The notes: a model not told the origin generated them from the letters alone. Shown: positions 22,090-34,017, counted from the stretch's first letter. The stretch: 64,000 nt of DNA from Anthopleura xanthogrammica (GCA_964019055.1 OZ025215.1:8833708-8897707); one strand, 5' to 3'. Numbers and translations: made by a program.

Positions 22090-22119
22090 TCCGACGAAGG
22101 ACTAGCGTCCGAAACGTCA
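22090..22119 (+). ncRNA. Hammerhead-ribozyme-like motif (probably degenerate)
   Basis: The sequence CCGACGAAGGACTAGCGTCC followed by GAAACGTC has the layout of a hammerhead core: CYGANGA, a 4-bp stem II with a TAGC loop, GAAA, a very short helix III, and a GTC cleavage triplet. The CUGANGA box reads CCGACGA, so a conserved U is C. Such ribozymes occur in Penelope-like elements and retrozymes of animals. Helix I is not clear. Confidence 0.35.
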
Positions 22120-23407
22120 GTAAGTGATCTTTCTTATTTTTTTACGGTGTAAAATTTACCTTTTTATAACAACCATTCCAGTATTTGCTTTGGCATATCG
22201 GTATTCCTCGAAAGTTATTTTTAGATTTTGCGTCAGCATGCCCTTGCGCTTCCGGTTACTAGTCGCGAGGATCCTTGAAGCAATATGGCGGCCGGTCGTG
22301 AAGTTAAAACTATTTTATGACTGAAAATCATTACAAAAACATATAAAATGCTATTTTATAGATAGTCTAAGAAAAGGGGTCACTGTAGATAAATTACAAT
22401 CAAGTGGCGATGATAAAATGACGCAAAATCTAAAAATAACTTTCGAGGAATACCGATATCCCCAACCCTAATGCGAGAGTCCCTCTCTGTCCCTCATGGT
22501 CTCTTGCAACAACAAATCATCGATCAAGCAATGGTCGTGGGACAGTATGACATAACTGAGCATGTTTATTTTATCAATCATCACGCGCCAAACTCTAGCA
22601 ATTCCAAAATCTTGGCAAAATCTCAACTGAACTCTTAGAGCAGTCTTTTAAAAAAGGCCCTCTTTGCACTCACAGGGATGGTTGTTCATTTACAGACTTT
22701 TAAGCATTTAAAAATGCTCTCACACGGATGGCTTTGTCAGTTTTTAAAATCCTGTGATCTATATCTTGGTCTGCCTAAAACTTGCGTTATTTAAATGGCG
22801 CCGAACATCTCGATATCTTAAACAGATTGTGGAGAGAAAAAATGCTAAAACTGGCTTAACCCGAATTCTAACCAGGCAGGGCGATAGAGGTATAACTTCT
22901 CAAAGATCAGCTAAGATTTATTTACTTTATTTCACATTTTGACGGTTTTATTGAGGTTTTTTATAGTTCCCCATACATTTTCTTATAGTATGACACCACA
23001 GAAACCCAGCTTGGGCTACCTGTAATGCAATCGACACATAAGCTATACACTTTCAAGAGAAGTAACGCAATTGACAAACAAGAATTGAATTACAATCGAA
23101 ATAATAATTTTGAACCATTCCGCGCGCCACATAAGAACCATGTCATGAATTGTACCTTGAAAAAATTTACTTTTATAAATTTTTGACTTTTATATCTAAT
23201 TATATAAAATGGCTAATTGATTTATCGCAAATAAATGAAATAAATAAAAAATTCTACTTATTCTTCGTATATTCTTGTTTTATTCGCAGTAGAGCGTAAC
23301 TCGAATTCTTTAAAACTTCTTACCGTGTTCGAGTTACGCGATGTGCGGAAAACTCGAACTCACAAACAACCTTAAGTGTCTTCGAGTTACGCGCAGGGCG
23401 GGGCAAA

Positions 23408-23808
23408 GTAACTCGATGCGCGTAACTCGATGCGCGTAACTCGATGCGCGTAACTCGATGCGCGTAACTCGATGCGCGTAACTCGATGCGCGTAACTCGA
23501 TGCGCGTAACTCGATGCGCGTAACTCGATGCGCGTAACTCGATGCGCGTAACTCGATGCGCGTAACTCGATGCGCGTAACTCGAAGCGCGTAACTCGATG
23601 CGCGTAACTCGATGCGCGTAACTCGATGCGCGTAACTCGATGCGCGTAACTCGATGCGCGTAACTCGATGCGCGTAACTCGATGCGCGTAACTCGATGCG
23701 CGTAACTCGATGCGCGTAACTCGATGCGCGTAACTCGATGCGCGTAACTCGATGCGCGTAACTCGATGCGCGTAACTCGAAGCGCGTAACTCGATGCGCG
23801 TAACTCGA
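23408..23808. repeat. 14-bp satellite array
   Basis: Unit GTAACTCGATGCGC, about 28 copies, with two GAAGCGC variants. Single inverted GAGTTACGCG blocks occur at about 23330 and 23385. The long frame through it exists because 3 x 14 = 42 contains no stop. Confidence 0.95.
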
Positions 23809-24444
23809 AAAATACCCGCCCTCGGCTAAATGTCGACTGAAGATTCAATATATTTCGGTTCACCAATGATATATCTGATGAAGTGTTAAAAGATCATTAT
23901 ATTTGCCGGTCGCATGAGACGCACTTTAACTCCATCCCCGGCCCCCCGGGACTCCATCAAGCCATCGGCCTTTGGCAATGGCAGGATGAAGGGCCAGATT
24001 GGAAAAAAGACAAAGTTCTTTATCTGTTTAATAACCCTAATAAAGATTAATTGATTGATTGATTGATTGACTGATGTAACCACAACGTACGGCCAGTTTA
24101 CCTTGACAGACGTGTATGATTGGTTCATTTCCGTTGGCTCACAGTTTTTTCGAGTGTGTAGTGAAATTAAATATTCTCGAGCGTTCTTCTGAATCCTGAT
24201 GATTTGTTTGTTCTCATAGACCTGTTCTATTTTCATCTTATTCTAATAAATTTGAAATTCATTCTCTCGATCTTTCTGTTTGTTTCCCTTGTTCTCGGCT
24301 TTGCCATTCACTGAACCTGTTCAAGAGCAAACGCAAAAACTTGCCCAAGCAAAACCCTAGTGTTTACCGACAAAACATGAAAGTGAAAGTAGGTAAATGA
24401 TATTGCCTGCGTACCTTAGAATCGAAAAAAACAGAAGGCAATCA

Positions 24445-24800
24445 AGCAAGAGACATGACCCCTTGCACGTGACGTCAAAGCAGCTCAATTGGTGGACAAA
24501 ACAAAAGAATTTCATTCTCCTGAGAATTTGAACCTATTGTTTTGTCCTCCAAATTGAGCTGCATTCCGAATAGAAGAAGAATGTCAAGAAGAGGATCAAA
24601 AATAGATGACGAAGAAAAGAAAGAAAGAAGAAAATAAAAAACTTTTAGATATACCGCTCATACTTATAGACCCCTTGCACATGACGTCAGAGCAGCACAA
24701 ATTGGAGGACAAAACAAAATAATTTCAATCTCCTGAGAATTGGAAACCTATTGTTTTGTCCTCCAAATTGAGCTGTATTCCAACGTACTACGGTCTATAT
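24445..24800. mobile_element. Two foldback MITEs (CTCCAAATTGAGCTG family)
   Basis: Two copies (about 24458-24570 and 24665-24795), each with arms GCAGCTCAA..TGG.GGACAAAAC and TTGTTTTGTCCTCCAAATTG. Partial copies are at 12905-12990, 25545-25612 and 26765-26830. Outer ends share TATAGACCCCTTGCA. Confidence 0.7.
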
Positions 24801-24839
24801 AATCTTAATCCCAAAGAAAATTGTACAGCATGAAGAAAT

Positions 24840-25045
24840 CGCTTGACTGGCACATTCCAAACTCTTCAGTCCGTCACGCGTTCTTTCAAATTTTATCAAG
24901 GAGTCAGTCACGCTGCTCCAATCAAAAACATTCATAACCCCATTCTAAAAGAATTTGAAAAATCGCTTACAGGCACATTGCAAACTCTTCAGTCCGTCAC
25001 GCGTTCTCTCACAGCTTATCCAGGAGTCAGTCACGCGAACGTGAA
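24840..25045. repeat. Direct repeat, about 125-bp unit, two copies
   Basis: AACTCTTCAGTCCGTCACGC occurs in both copies, followed by GTTCT and an AGTCAGTCACGC block. Related sequence is at 12432-12770. Confidence 0.7.
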
Positions 25046-25763
25046 GAAATTTCAACAACAAGACAAAATTTTGATTCCCAATGTTCGCTTGAAAGACGAT
25101 GATTTAGAACTCAAGGGGTCTAGGAACGAGTCAGTAGGAAAACAAGCAAATTGCAATGATGAACTATTTTTCCATGACCACGCTAGAGAAAACTGAGATT
25201 CCCATTCATAGGCGGATCCAGAGGGAAGATGCAATGAGTCTCTTATCTAACTCTCTTTGAAATACCAAACCAGCCTAATCCTAGTTTATATTCTTAATCA
25301 CTGACGGCAGTTAGTATCATTTTCACGAGTTCTTAAAAGTGAAATTTGATTGGACCTAAGAGTGAGTCTGTGTACATAGGCGGCGGATGAGGGGGGCGAG
25401 GGTGCTAGAGCCCCCCAGTTTAAATTTAGGGGGGGGGGGGGGGCTGAGCCCCCCGCCCAGTATTTTAGGCAAAGTTTTATTTGCCACCATTGTTGCAGCG
25501 ATTTTGTTCACCTTGTTTCATCTGCATCTGCGTACCGTTCTGTACCGTCAAAGCAGCTCAATTTGGAGGACAAAAGAAAAGAATCTCAATCTCCTGAGAA
25601 TAGCTTTTATTCACGATAGACGACATGATTTTTCGCATTGTAATGCAAACTAATCACGTGGTTGCTGAGGGGGCAAACAACTTCAAATCAGCAGATTTCA
25701 ACTGCTTTATTGATACAATTTTAATGTTTTCCAGTAAATATGTGTCAATTAACGTTTTCTGAT

Positions 25764-26490
25764 ATTAATCATATCCATTTTGAAATCATTAGCAAATCCT
25801 GCAATCTGATTGGCTACAAAGTGTGCGATTTAAGCATTAATCATATCCATTTTGAAATCATTAGCAAATCCTGCAATCTGATTGGCTACAAAGTGTGCGA
25901 TTTAAGCATTAATCATATCCATTTTGAAATCATTAGCAAATCCTGCAATCTGATTGGCTACAAAGTGTGCGATTTAAGCATTAATCATATCCATTTTGAA
26001 ATCATTAGCAAATCCTGCAATCTGATTGGCTACAAAGTGTGCGATTTAAGCATTAATCATATCCATTTTGAAATCATTAGCAAATCCTGCAATCTGATTG
26101 GCTACGAAGTGTGCGATTTAAGCATTAATCATATCCATTTTGAAATCATTAGCAAATCCTGCAATCTGATTGGCTACGAAGTGTGCGATTTAAGCATTAA
26201 TCATATCCATTTTGAAATCATTAGCAAATCCTGCAATCTGATTGGCTACGAAGTGTGCGATTTAAGCATTAATCATATCCATTTTGAAATCATTAGCAAA
26301 TCCTGCAATCTGATTGGCTACGAAGTGTGCGATTTAAGCATTAATCATATCCATTTTGAAATCATTAGCAAATCCTGCAATCTGATTGGCTACGAAGTGT
26401 GCGATTTAAGCATTAATCATATCCATTTTGAAATCATTAGCAAATCCTGCAATCTGATTGGCTACGAAGTGTGCGATTTAAGCATTAATT
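25764..26490. repeat. 72-bp satellite, ten copies
   Basis: Unit ATTAATCATATCCATTTTGA + AATCATTAGCAAATCCTGCA + ATCTGATTGGCTAC..., repeated ten times almost perfectly. The first four copies have ACAAAG and the last six ACGAAG, so two sub-blocks were amplified. The 24-residue frame is a by-product of the unit length. Confidence 0.95.
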
Positions 26491-26589
26491 GCACTATTTT
26501 GAATCATTAATTGCATCATTTTGTCAAACAATCACTTTTGAAGCTAAATATAACTGTTGAGTATTTTAATATATTAAGTTTCAAAATGG

Positions 26590-26750
26590 AAATGATTAAT
26601 AGGTAATAGAACTGAGTGTCTTGCAATTTTGAGCAGAAATCACACTCGTGATTAACAAATTGCACTCCCGCTGCGCGGTCGTGCAATTTTGTAATCACTC
26701 TTGCGATTTCAGCCCAAATTGCACTCAACTCAGTTCTATTACCATTATTA
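26590..26750. repeat. Palindrome paired with the 72-bp array
   Basis: The arms TAATAGAACTGAGT and ACTCAGTTCTATTA enclose inverted CAATTTTG..CACTC blocks. It is similar in layout to the palindromic head at 15612-15770, suggesting that array plus palindrome form one element. Confidence 0.55.
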
Positions 26751-26929
26751 ATCTATTGACTGTCCAGGACCTGTTGTTTTGTCCTCCAAATTGAGCTACA
26801 TTCCGAAGAGCTGCATGGGATCTATAACGTCAATAACCAGCTTCAGTTGATAGACTCAGTCGAAGGAAATATTGGAAAGTGCATGATGGAACGGTGGGAA
26901 ATGAGGACTGGGAACATTCAGTTGATGAG

Positions 26930-27270
26930 TGAGCTTCTTTAGCTTATGTGAGATCTGATCATTTCCTCGTTTTGCCTTTCATGAGCCTTCTTTCAATTTG
27001 GTTTAGAAACAAGATGCACGAGATTCACTGTTATGCTTCCCATAATCGATCCATCCCCTCCCCAGTTCCTATTTTGGCGTGCATGGATATGAAATAAGAG
27101 AAACGTGAATGTTTTACGTTAAACTTTAATTAACAATAAGTTTGCTATAAATGAAATCAAGCTAAGTAGCAATGAACCTATGACAAATTAAAGCCCACAT
27201 CTAGAACGGAATGGGTGGGAAGGTGCGGGAGCAGGGTTAGAATCGATAGGGAGGAGAAAGTGGCGAGTAT
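26930..27270. repeat. Duplicated intergenic segment, copy 2
   Basis: Diverged copy of 14510-15000; see that entry. Confidence 0.6.
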
Positions 27271-27475
27271 ATTCGAAAAATATTTCTGTAAGACCTTGTA
27301 AACATGGAAACATATATCATATAGATAATGTATTGGCTTTAACTGAAACTTTTTGACCCCTACCAACAAGACCAAAATTGCTTAAAGTATTCCGCTAGAT
27401 GCGGGCCTACAATAGAAACCACAGACGATGAGTTAGCAGTTTAATTATACTAGAATTGATATTTTAAAGTATTAG

Positions 27476-27663
27476 TATCAGGGGCGGATATCCAGGATTT
27501 TGTTGAGGGAAGGGTGCAGCGTTGCAGGAGCACCAAAAAAGGCCGAACCCCACTCCCCCCAAAAGATTGCACCTTGTATTGGATTTCTGCTAAGTTAGTT
27601 GCATGGTAGGGGCACAAAGTCAGCACAAAGTCAGCACCCCTCCCCTATATCCGCCCCTGATCG
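27476..27663. mobile_element. AGGGGCGGATATCC-ended MITE
   Basis: Starts TATCAGGGGCGGATATCCAG and ends TATATCCGCCCCTGATCGA in inverse. A CAGGG-type terminus is common in hAT transposons (inference). Confidence 0.6.
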
Positions 27664-28335
27664 ATTATGCAAGTAAACTAGATACTTTGCCAGCCAGGAA
27701 GCTAAATGCCAGGAAAAGCACGATCGAAACCACGGAAATAGCCTCTGATGGTAAATTTAGGTTAGCGCGGAAGGGTTTTTGTAAAATGGGAGCGAGAGGG
27801 AGGCTGGCTATACTAAAAAGGCTTTTATCTCTTCCCTATACCCTTCCAAGTGTCTTAGACCGCTTGTCTTTGACTATGTAATAAAATGCTCTGGCTTAGA
27901 TTGTTATGCAGCATCATATAATTACTAAGATTGAATATATATATCGGAGCCAAAAGAGAAAGGCAATAGGAGATAACTAGGTCATTCCAACTAGATATCC
28001 AAGAATAGCTCAAAATATTTTGTTTTACGTTTCTTATTATTATTCTCGTCAAGACAGAAGCTATTGTTAACATTATCTAGTGTTGCCTGTATCGGACGAA
28101 GCCATCGATTATTCATGTTTGGATACGTATGACCATAGTTCCTTTTGATCTTGGAATTAATGAACCTGATTGCCATTCGTCTATCTTTTTTGGCTCCGAC
28201 AAATAGGTCATAGATTGGTTGTCATGAAAGATGGAAACCTTCTTTGTTTGTTTTTTTCCAACTGCAACACGCGGGCTGAGACTCCTCAGTTCAGTACGTC
28301 GTAATGAAAATGCCTATATAGTGTTTTTCTTTCAA

Positions 28336-28806
28336 AGTGTAGTCTCGAACTCTCACTTGAATTTATTATTATACCAACTATTTAGCTAGCATTATTTAAC
28401 TGAGCTTGTTGATTCACACTGTTCAGGCATATCTGACTCTAATGGCCACGACTATATCGAGATGTTTATTCATCTTGGCAACAAAATCAAAATGAATTTT
28501 AAGTTCGAAGTGTAGTTACGAACTCTCACTTGAACTTAGCTAATGCTTGAAACAAAGGTACTGTATCAAGGACCGCGGAACACTAAAAAAAGTGTGTGTA
28601 CGTGTGTTGGGGAAGGAGGGCTTAGAGGCTTAGATTGAAAAGTTTGGTGGATATTACCCACGGTCCTTGTGAATAGTTTTATTCAGCACCTGTGTTGACG
28701 TTGTTGCGAATTTCCGATAAAATCAGTAGCAGGATCCCTGTTGCCGCCTTTCAGTTGTATCATAGCAGTTGATTTCAAGTGTAGTGTAGTCTCGAACTCT
28801 CACTGC
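28336..28806 (+). repeat. Three spaced copies of AGTGTAGTCTCGAACTCTCA
   Basis: Copies at 28336-28361, 28509-28533 and 28784-28805, spaced 173 and about 275 bp. A fourth copy is at 15561. The function is unknown. Confidence 0.6.
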
Positions 28807-28896
28807 ACTTTAACAAAGCATAAGCCTTTGAAAATACCTATTATTGCTTGCATGCAGTCTGGGGAAAGGCTAGAGAATCGATAGAAAATGCGTTTT

Positions 28897-29358
28897 AAGG
28901 TGATGCGATCGTGCATTTGTGCGTATCATTTCTGCGCACGCGCTTTATCGTTTTTATTGGTTGAGCTACCTGTGACAAGACCTTGCTGTGAAGTCAATTG
29001 TTTGGGAAAACGACTTCCGGGTCCAAAATGAAAAGCAGTTCTATAAAGATTTTTCTTACTTTTCTTCATGACAGGATTTGTTGTCGAAATTTTAGTTGTT
29101 TCGGTGGAGGTTAAATTATTGAGAACATTTTTCGCTTTATTTTAGCGGCTTTTGCTTGTACTTCAGCTTTTTTGTTCGAAAAAATTGACGCTAGTCCCAT
29201 ATTTAAAAAAGTTATAGCATCTAAGCGAATTCGGTGACCCCCATTCAGTTTTTATCTTTGTTTTCTACTCTTGTACTCAAAAGTTATTTTTGTGCCAATT
29301 TTAAGGAATTTTACTAATCAAAAAAGTTTTGTACGCAAAAATTTGATCGCACCACCTT
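28897..29358. mobile_element. AAGGTGATGCGATC-ended MITE
   Basis: Inverted ends AAGGTGATGCGATC / GATCGCACCACCTT. The core (ACTTCCGGGTCCAA, GGTGGAGGTTAAAT, CATTTTTCGCTTTATTTTA) is shared with 47680-47850. Confidence 0.6.
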
Positions 29359-29694
29359 GAACCCTAATTTACTTAATCAACTACGTCAGGTTAATCATGA
29401 GTTAACTTCGTAGACTACAATGCTCAGCGAAACAGCAAAAGCAGACAAATTAAGACTAGAAAGCACCAGCTTGGCTCAATCTTGTCTCATTCCAGGTCGA
29501 AGGGTAAGTGTGCGGTAATTTGCTTATTTAAATTAATATTTCTTTCTAGATACACTGGTTCTCAGAAAACAGATGTATGAAAAGTAGCTCTTTTGGCTCT
29601 AGTTAATGCCAGAAATCAATTTGTTTTGGCTTAGTACATATCTGAAATGAGACGACAATGTATGAGGCAAGCTAGTTCTATTCTACAGTTCTGT

Positions 29695-31882
29695 TTAAGA
29701 AAATAACCAATCAAAGAAGGAAACGAGTAGATGGCCGATACCTGCTCCAATGGCACCACCAGCGAGGGTCCCAAGAGGACCGAAGGCTGAGCCAACTGCT
29801 GAACCAATGTAGCCACCACCAAGCCGGGCAGCGCCCTTTGCCCAATACTTTGCAATCGTTGATACCAGTTGCGCCTCAGATGTTATGAGTACTCCGTCCG
29901 CGTACTGGTCAAAGGCCTGGATAGTTTTATACCCAGCCAAACCCAACTCAAGGAGGCCACCGATAATGAAAGTACTGGAGGAACCAGCATCCATAAAAAA
30001 TCCAGCGACCTCATCTGAGACGTTGGCAGCTGTTACCACAACAAAAGGAGCTATTTTGGCAGAAGTAACGTATTCTGCAGCCCCAGCACAAGCGGCGTAG
30101 ATGGTATCTCTTGCCCAATAGTACCAGTCTTTTACTTGAAGGCTCGCTTTCAGTCCACATTTGCACCAAGTGACAAAGTGCTCGCAGTTGTTTTTGAAGA
30201 TATCGTAGTACGATTCTCCCTCTCTGCTTTCAGCTCGTCTGATTACCTCATCGACGTCGAATCGCTCTAATTCATCTGGCCAAATCACTTTAAGGGCCTA
30301 AACAAATGCATAGTAAAGTTTGAATTAATTCTCATGGCCTAGGTGGATCTCATGGATCGGTGAATATTTTATAAGATTTTTATTGAGAAGTTGTTATTTG
30401 TTTCTTCAAGCAAATTTTTATGGTTGATTAACCAGTCACGAGCGCTAAACGCGCATAACAAATTGAATATTGTTTAGTGAATCCTGAGTAAAATAAATTG
30501 CACTTGCTTGATCATCAAGAGTTTACGAAAGACGACTTCGATCACTTTGCTTGTACTTTCGATCTCTATGGAGAATAAACCAGTCCTCTATTAAAACGTG
30601 AAGTCGGGCTTTTTTTTTTTAGGTTACTGAAGAGTGCGATGTTTACTATTGAATAAATCAGTAAGCCAATTTGAACATCTGTTTACGACTTCAAATCACA
30701 CAAAGTCTGTTATATTCACTATATGCCTGCCCATAAAAAGCCTAAAACTCGTCGGATTGGCTCCAAATCGCGTATAGAGACAAAGAACAGTAGCAACAAC
30801 ACACAGGCAAAAATTGGTAAGCAAACTACAAGAATTACTTCAGTTATTCTTACGATACATAATTCCACATACATTCCTTCGTAATAAGGTACAAAACATT
30901 GCTTGGGCTTCCTGTGCTTCAAATGAACATTTGATTCATTCAAGAATGCACATTCCTATATCACCACGTATTCAAGACTTATCTAAGCTAGCCAACAATT
31001 CAAGACTCTCGTTCGTGATTTTTAAAATAAAGTCCAACTACTATATTGTCGGCGTAATTTTCAAGTGACTTTCGGTAGCTCGACAAGTATCTTGCCGCCG
31101 CAGTTTTTCATACATAGAGACTTCCTCGTTACTTCAAGATTTCATAACATTATGCAAAATTTCCTTATTCTTTATACTTCAAGACTTACAATCGAGATTT
31201 CAACAATTCAAAATCATATTTTATCCAGATCACATTTTCTTGGCTTTGGTTGATCCGTTTTCGAAAACTTAAGGGGGAAAAAATTGTCCCAGTTCCGGGT
31301 TTACGTGCCATGCATGTCCTATTATAATGGCAGTATGAAGTTTTCGAGGTTCTTATATATATTTATTGAGTGAAACGCTTTCAGCCAGCCTCATTAAAAA
31401 AAAAAGAGTAGCAACTTAATTAGCAGGCATGTAGCAGTAGATTAAAGAATGCTTACCTCCTTTTCTTCGAGCTCTTCATACGTGGTTGTATCCCTTCTTA
31501 CTTCACCAAGCCCAGTAAAGTCAAGCATTGCAGGTCTTACATATCCAAATGGGTTTTTAGAAGGGCCGTTATAATGGATTATCTCGACTGATGACATAGC
31601 GTCCACATACACTGGAATACCAGACATCAGTGCAGATCATATGGTGTTCATACAAATCCAAATCTATACTGACGGGCCTTTGTGAATCAAATGACTGCCT
31701 TTCATCACATTTTTTCTCCTTGAGGAAACACGTTCTGTTTTGAACTCGTCCTTCCAACCAGCAAGGAATCGCTTTTGCCCTCCTTCGTTTCTTCTTTCCA
31801 AATTCTCCCATGTACGTCGTGAATATGCAGTTGGCATAGTTTTTGGCAAAAATTCAAAAATTGGCCAGTTTATGCCGGCCAT
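29695..31882 (-). pseudogene. LRAT-domain locus F, intact exon 2 but frameshifted exon 1
   Basis: Exon 2 (30297-29695, 200 codons plus stop) is intact: ALKVIWPDEL start, KNNCEHF, a hydrophobic helix (FIIGGLLELGLAGYKTI) and a glycine-rich tail (LGGGYIGSAVGSAFGPLG, GGAIGAGIGHLL). Exon 1 (31882 to donor 31456) is recognisable only across three reading frames: WENLE...KGSHLIHKG in the first, YEHHMICTDVW in the second, IIHYNG...TTYEELEEKE in the third. Two indels therefore separate the GSHL block (GDHL elsewhere) from the HH block and the EYTGG-equivalent. The splice donor is kept. It could be a young pseudogene or contain sequence errors; exon 2 could also be used with another first exon. Confidence 0.75.
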
Positions 31883-31937
31883 TTACACGACGAAACCTTC
31901 TCTATAATTTGCATGACTAGCGTGTGAATTTTTGTTC

Positions 31938-33792
31938 GAATACTGAATACTGAATACTGAATACTGAATACTGAATACTGAATACTGAATACTGAATACT
32001 GAATACTGAATACTGAATACTGAATACTGAATACTGAATACTGAATACTGAATACTGAATACTGAATACTGAATACTGAATACTGAATACTGAATACTGA
32101 ATACTGAATACTGAATACTGAATACTGAATACTGAATACTGAATACTGAATACTGAATACTGAATACTGAATACTGAATACTGAATACTGAATACTGAAT
32201 ACTGAATACTGAATACTGAATACTGAATACTGAATACTGAATACTGAATACTGAATACTGAATACTGAATACTGAATACTGAATACTGAATACTGAATAC
32301 TGAATACTGAATACTGAATACTGAATACTGAATACTGAATACTGAATACTGAATACTGAATACTGAATACTGAATACTGAATACTGAATACTGAATACTG
32401 AATACTGAATACTGAATACTGAATACTGAATACTGAATACTGAATACTGAATACTGAATACTGAATACTGAATACTGAATACTGAATACTGAATACTGAA
32501 TACTGAATACTGAATACTGAATACTGAATACTGAATACTGAATACTGAATACTGAATACTGAATACTGAATACTGAATACTGAATACTGAATACTGAATA
32601 CTGAATACTGAATACTGAATACTGAATACTGAATACTGAATACTGAATACTGAATACTGAATACTGAATACTGAATACTGAATACTGAATACTGAATACT
32701 GAATACTGAATACTGAATACTGAATACTGAATACTGAATACTGAATACTGAATACTGAATACTGAATACTGAATACTGAATACTGAATACTGAATACTGA
32801 ATACTGAATACTGAATACTGAATACTGAATACTGAATACTGAATACTGAATACTGAATACTGAATACTGAATACTGAATACTGAATACTGAATACTGAAT
32901 ACTGAATACTGAATACTGAATACTGAATACTGAATACTGAATACTGAATACTGAATACTGAATACTGAATACTGAATACTGAATACTGAATACTGAATAC
33001 TGAATACTGAATACTGAATACTGAATACTGAATACTGAATACTGAATACTGAATACTGAATACTGAATACTGAATACTGAATACTGAATACTGAATACTG
33101 AATACTGAATACTGAATACTGAATACTGAATACTGAATACTGAATACTGAATACTGAATACTGAATACTGAATACTGAATACTGAATACTGAATACTGAA
33201 TACTGAATACTGAATACTGAATACTGAATACTGAATACTGAATACTGAATACTGAATACTGAATACTGAATACTGAATACTGAATACTGAATACTGAATA
33301 CTGAATACTGAATACTGAATACTGAATACTGAATACTGAATACTGAATACTGAATACTGAATACTGAATACTGAATACTGAATACTGAATACTGAATACT
33401 GAATACTGAATACTGAATACTGAATACTGAATACTGAATACTGAATACTGAATACTGAATACTGAATACTGAATACTGAATACTGAATACTGAATACTGA
33501 ATACTGAATACTGAATACTGAATACTGAATACTGAATACTGAATACTGAATACTGAATACTGAATACTGAATACTGAATACTGAATACTGAATACTGAAT
33601 ACTGAATACTGAATACTGAATACTGAATACTGAATACTGAATACTGAATACTGAATACTGAATACTGAATACTGAATACTGAATACTGAATACTGAATAC
33701 TGAATACTGAATACTGAATACTGAATACTGAATACTGAATACTGAATACTGAATACTGAATACTGAATACTGAATACTGAATACTGAATACT
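31938..33792. repeat. Heptanucleotide satellite (GAATACT)265
   Basis: 1855 bp, exactly 265 copies by position, with no variant seen by eye. All three frames of one strand lack stops, which explains a long spurious frame. Confidence 0.97.
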
Positions 33793-34017
33793 AAATAGTT
33801 AATTCCAAGACCAAAGGGCATTGTGGGTCTTATCAATTTAGAATATAAATTAAATATACAGTAATTTGATATGTCAGCTAGTATATTGTTTCGGATGGAA
33901 TGAACTAAAAATAAAATGAATAATTATTATTTATTTTACTTTAGACAATATTACATGACCCAAAATGCATCTCGGTCTTGGAATGCACTATTCAGTATGC
34001 AGTATTCAGTATTCAAC
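33793..34017. mobile_element. Inverted-repeat element bordering the heptamer array
   Basis: ATTCCAAGACCAAAGGGCAT...TGGGTC near 33800 is inverted at about 33958-33990. Outside the right arm the heptamer appears in inverse orientation about four times (CTATTCAGTATGCAGTATTC then AGTATTCAACG). The two halves mirror each other except for the length of the heptamer array. Confidence 0.65.

Larger units (their letters stand above)
21422..23131. mobile_element. Inverted-repeat element carrying a 38-bp minisatellite
   Basis: About 60-bp inverted ends: GCGCGCGAAATGGTTCAAAA then TTATTATTTCGATTGTAATT on the left, nearly exact inverse on the right (about 23075-23131). Inside are the 38-bp array next to the left arm, and further inverted pairs: CCATGAAGGACAGAGAGGGA at 21811-21830 versus the inverse at about 22473-22495, and ATCGGTATTCCTCGAAAGTT at 22197-22216 versus 22440-22459. 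No transposase is visible. Confidence 0.65.

Noticed and set aside
23387..23866. 159-codon frame with RIELRASSYAHRVT repeats
   Set aside because: 14-bp satellite read through; period 42 bp without stops.
24843..25196. 117-codon frame near 25 kb
   Set aside because: Covers a two-copy direct repeat shared with non-coding DNA at 12.4-12.8 kb; no domain.
25740..26510. 256-codon frame with INHIHFEIISKSCNLIGY repeats
   Set aside because: 72-bp satellite; the unit is related to a non-coding transposon end at 16.06 kb in inverse orientation.
31938..33792. Telomere-like repeat
   Set aside because: The unit GAATACT is not TTAGGG or a known telomeric variant, and unique genes lie on both sides.
31917..33836. 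639-codon frame of SIQYSVF repeats on the minus strand
   Set aside because: It is the translation of the GAATACT heptamer array; no stop can arise in any frame of that strand. Not a gene.
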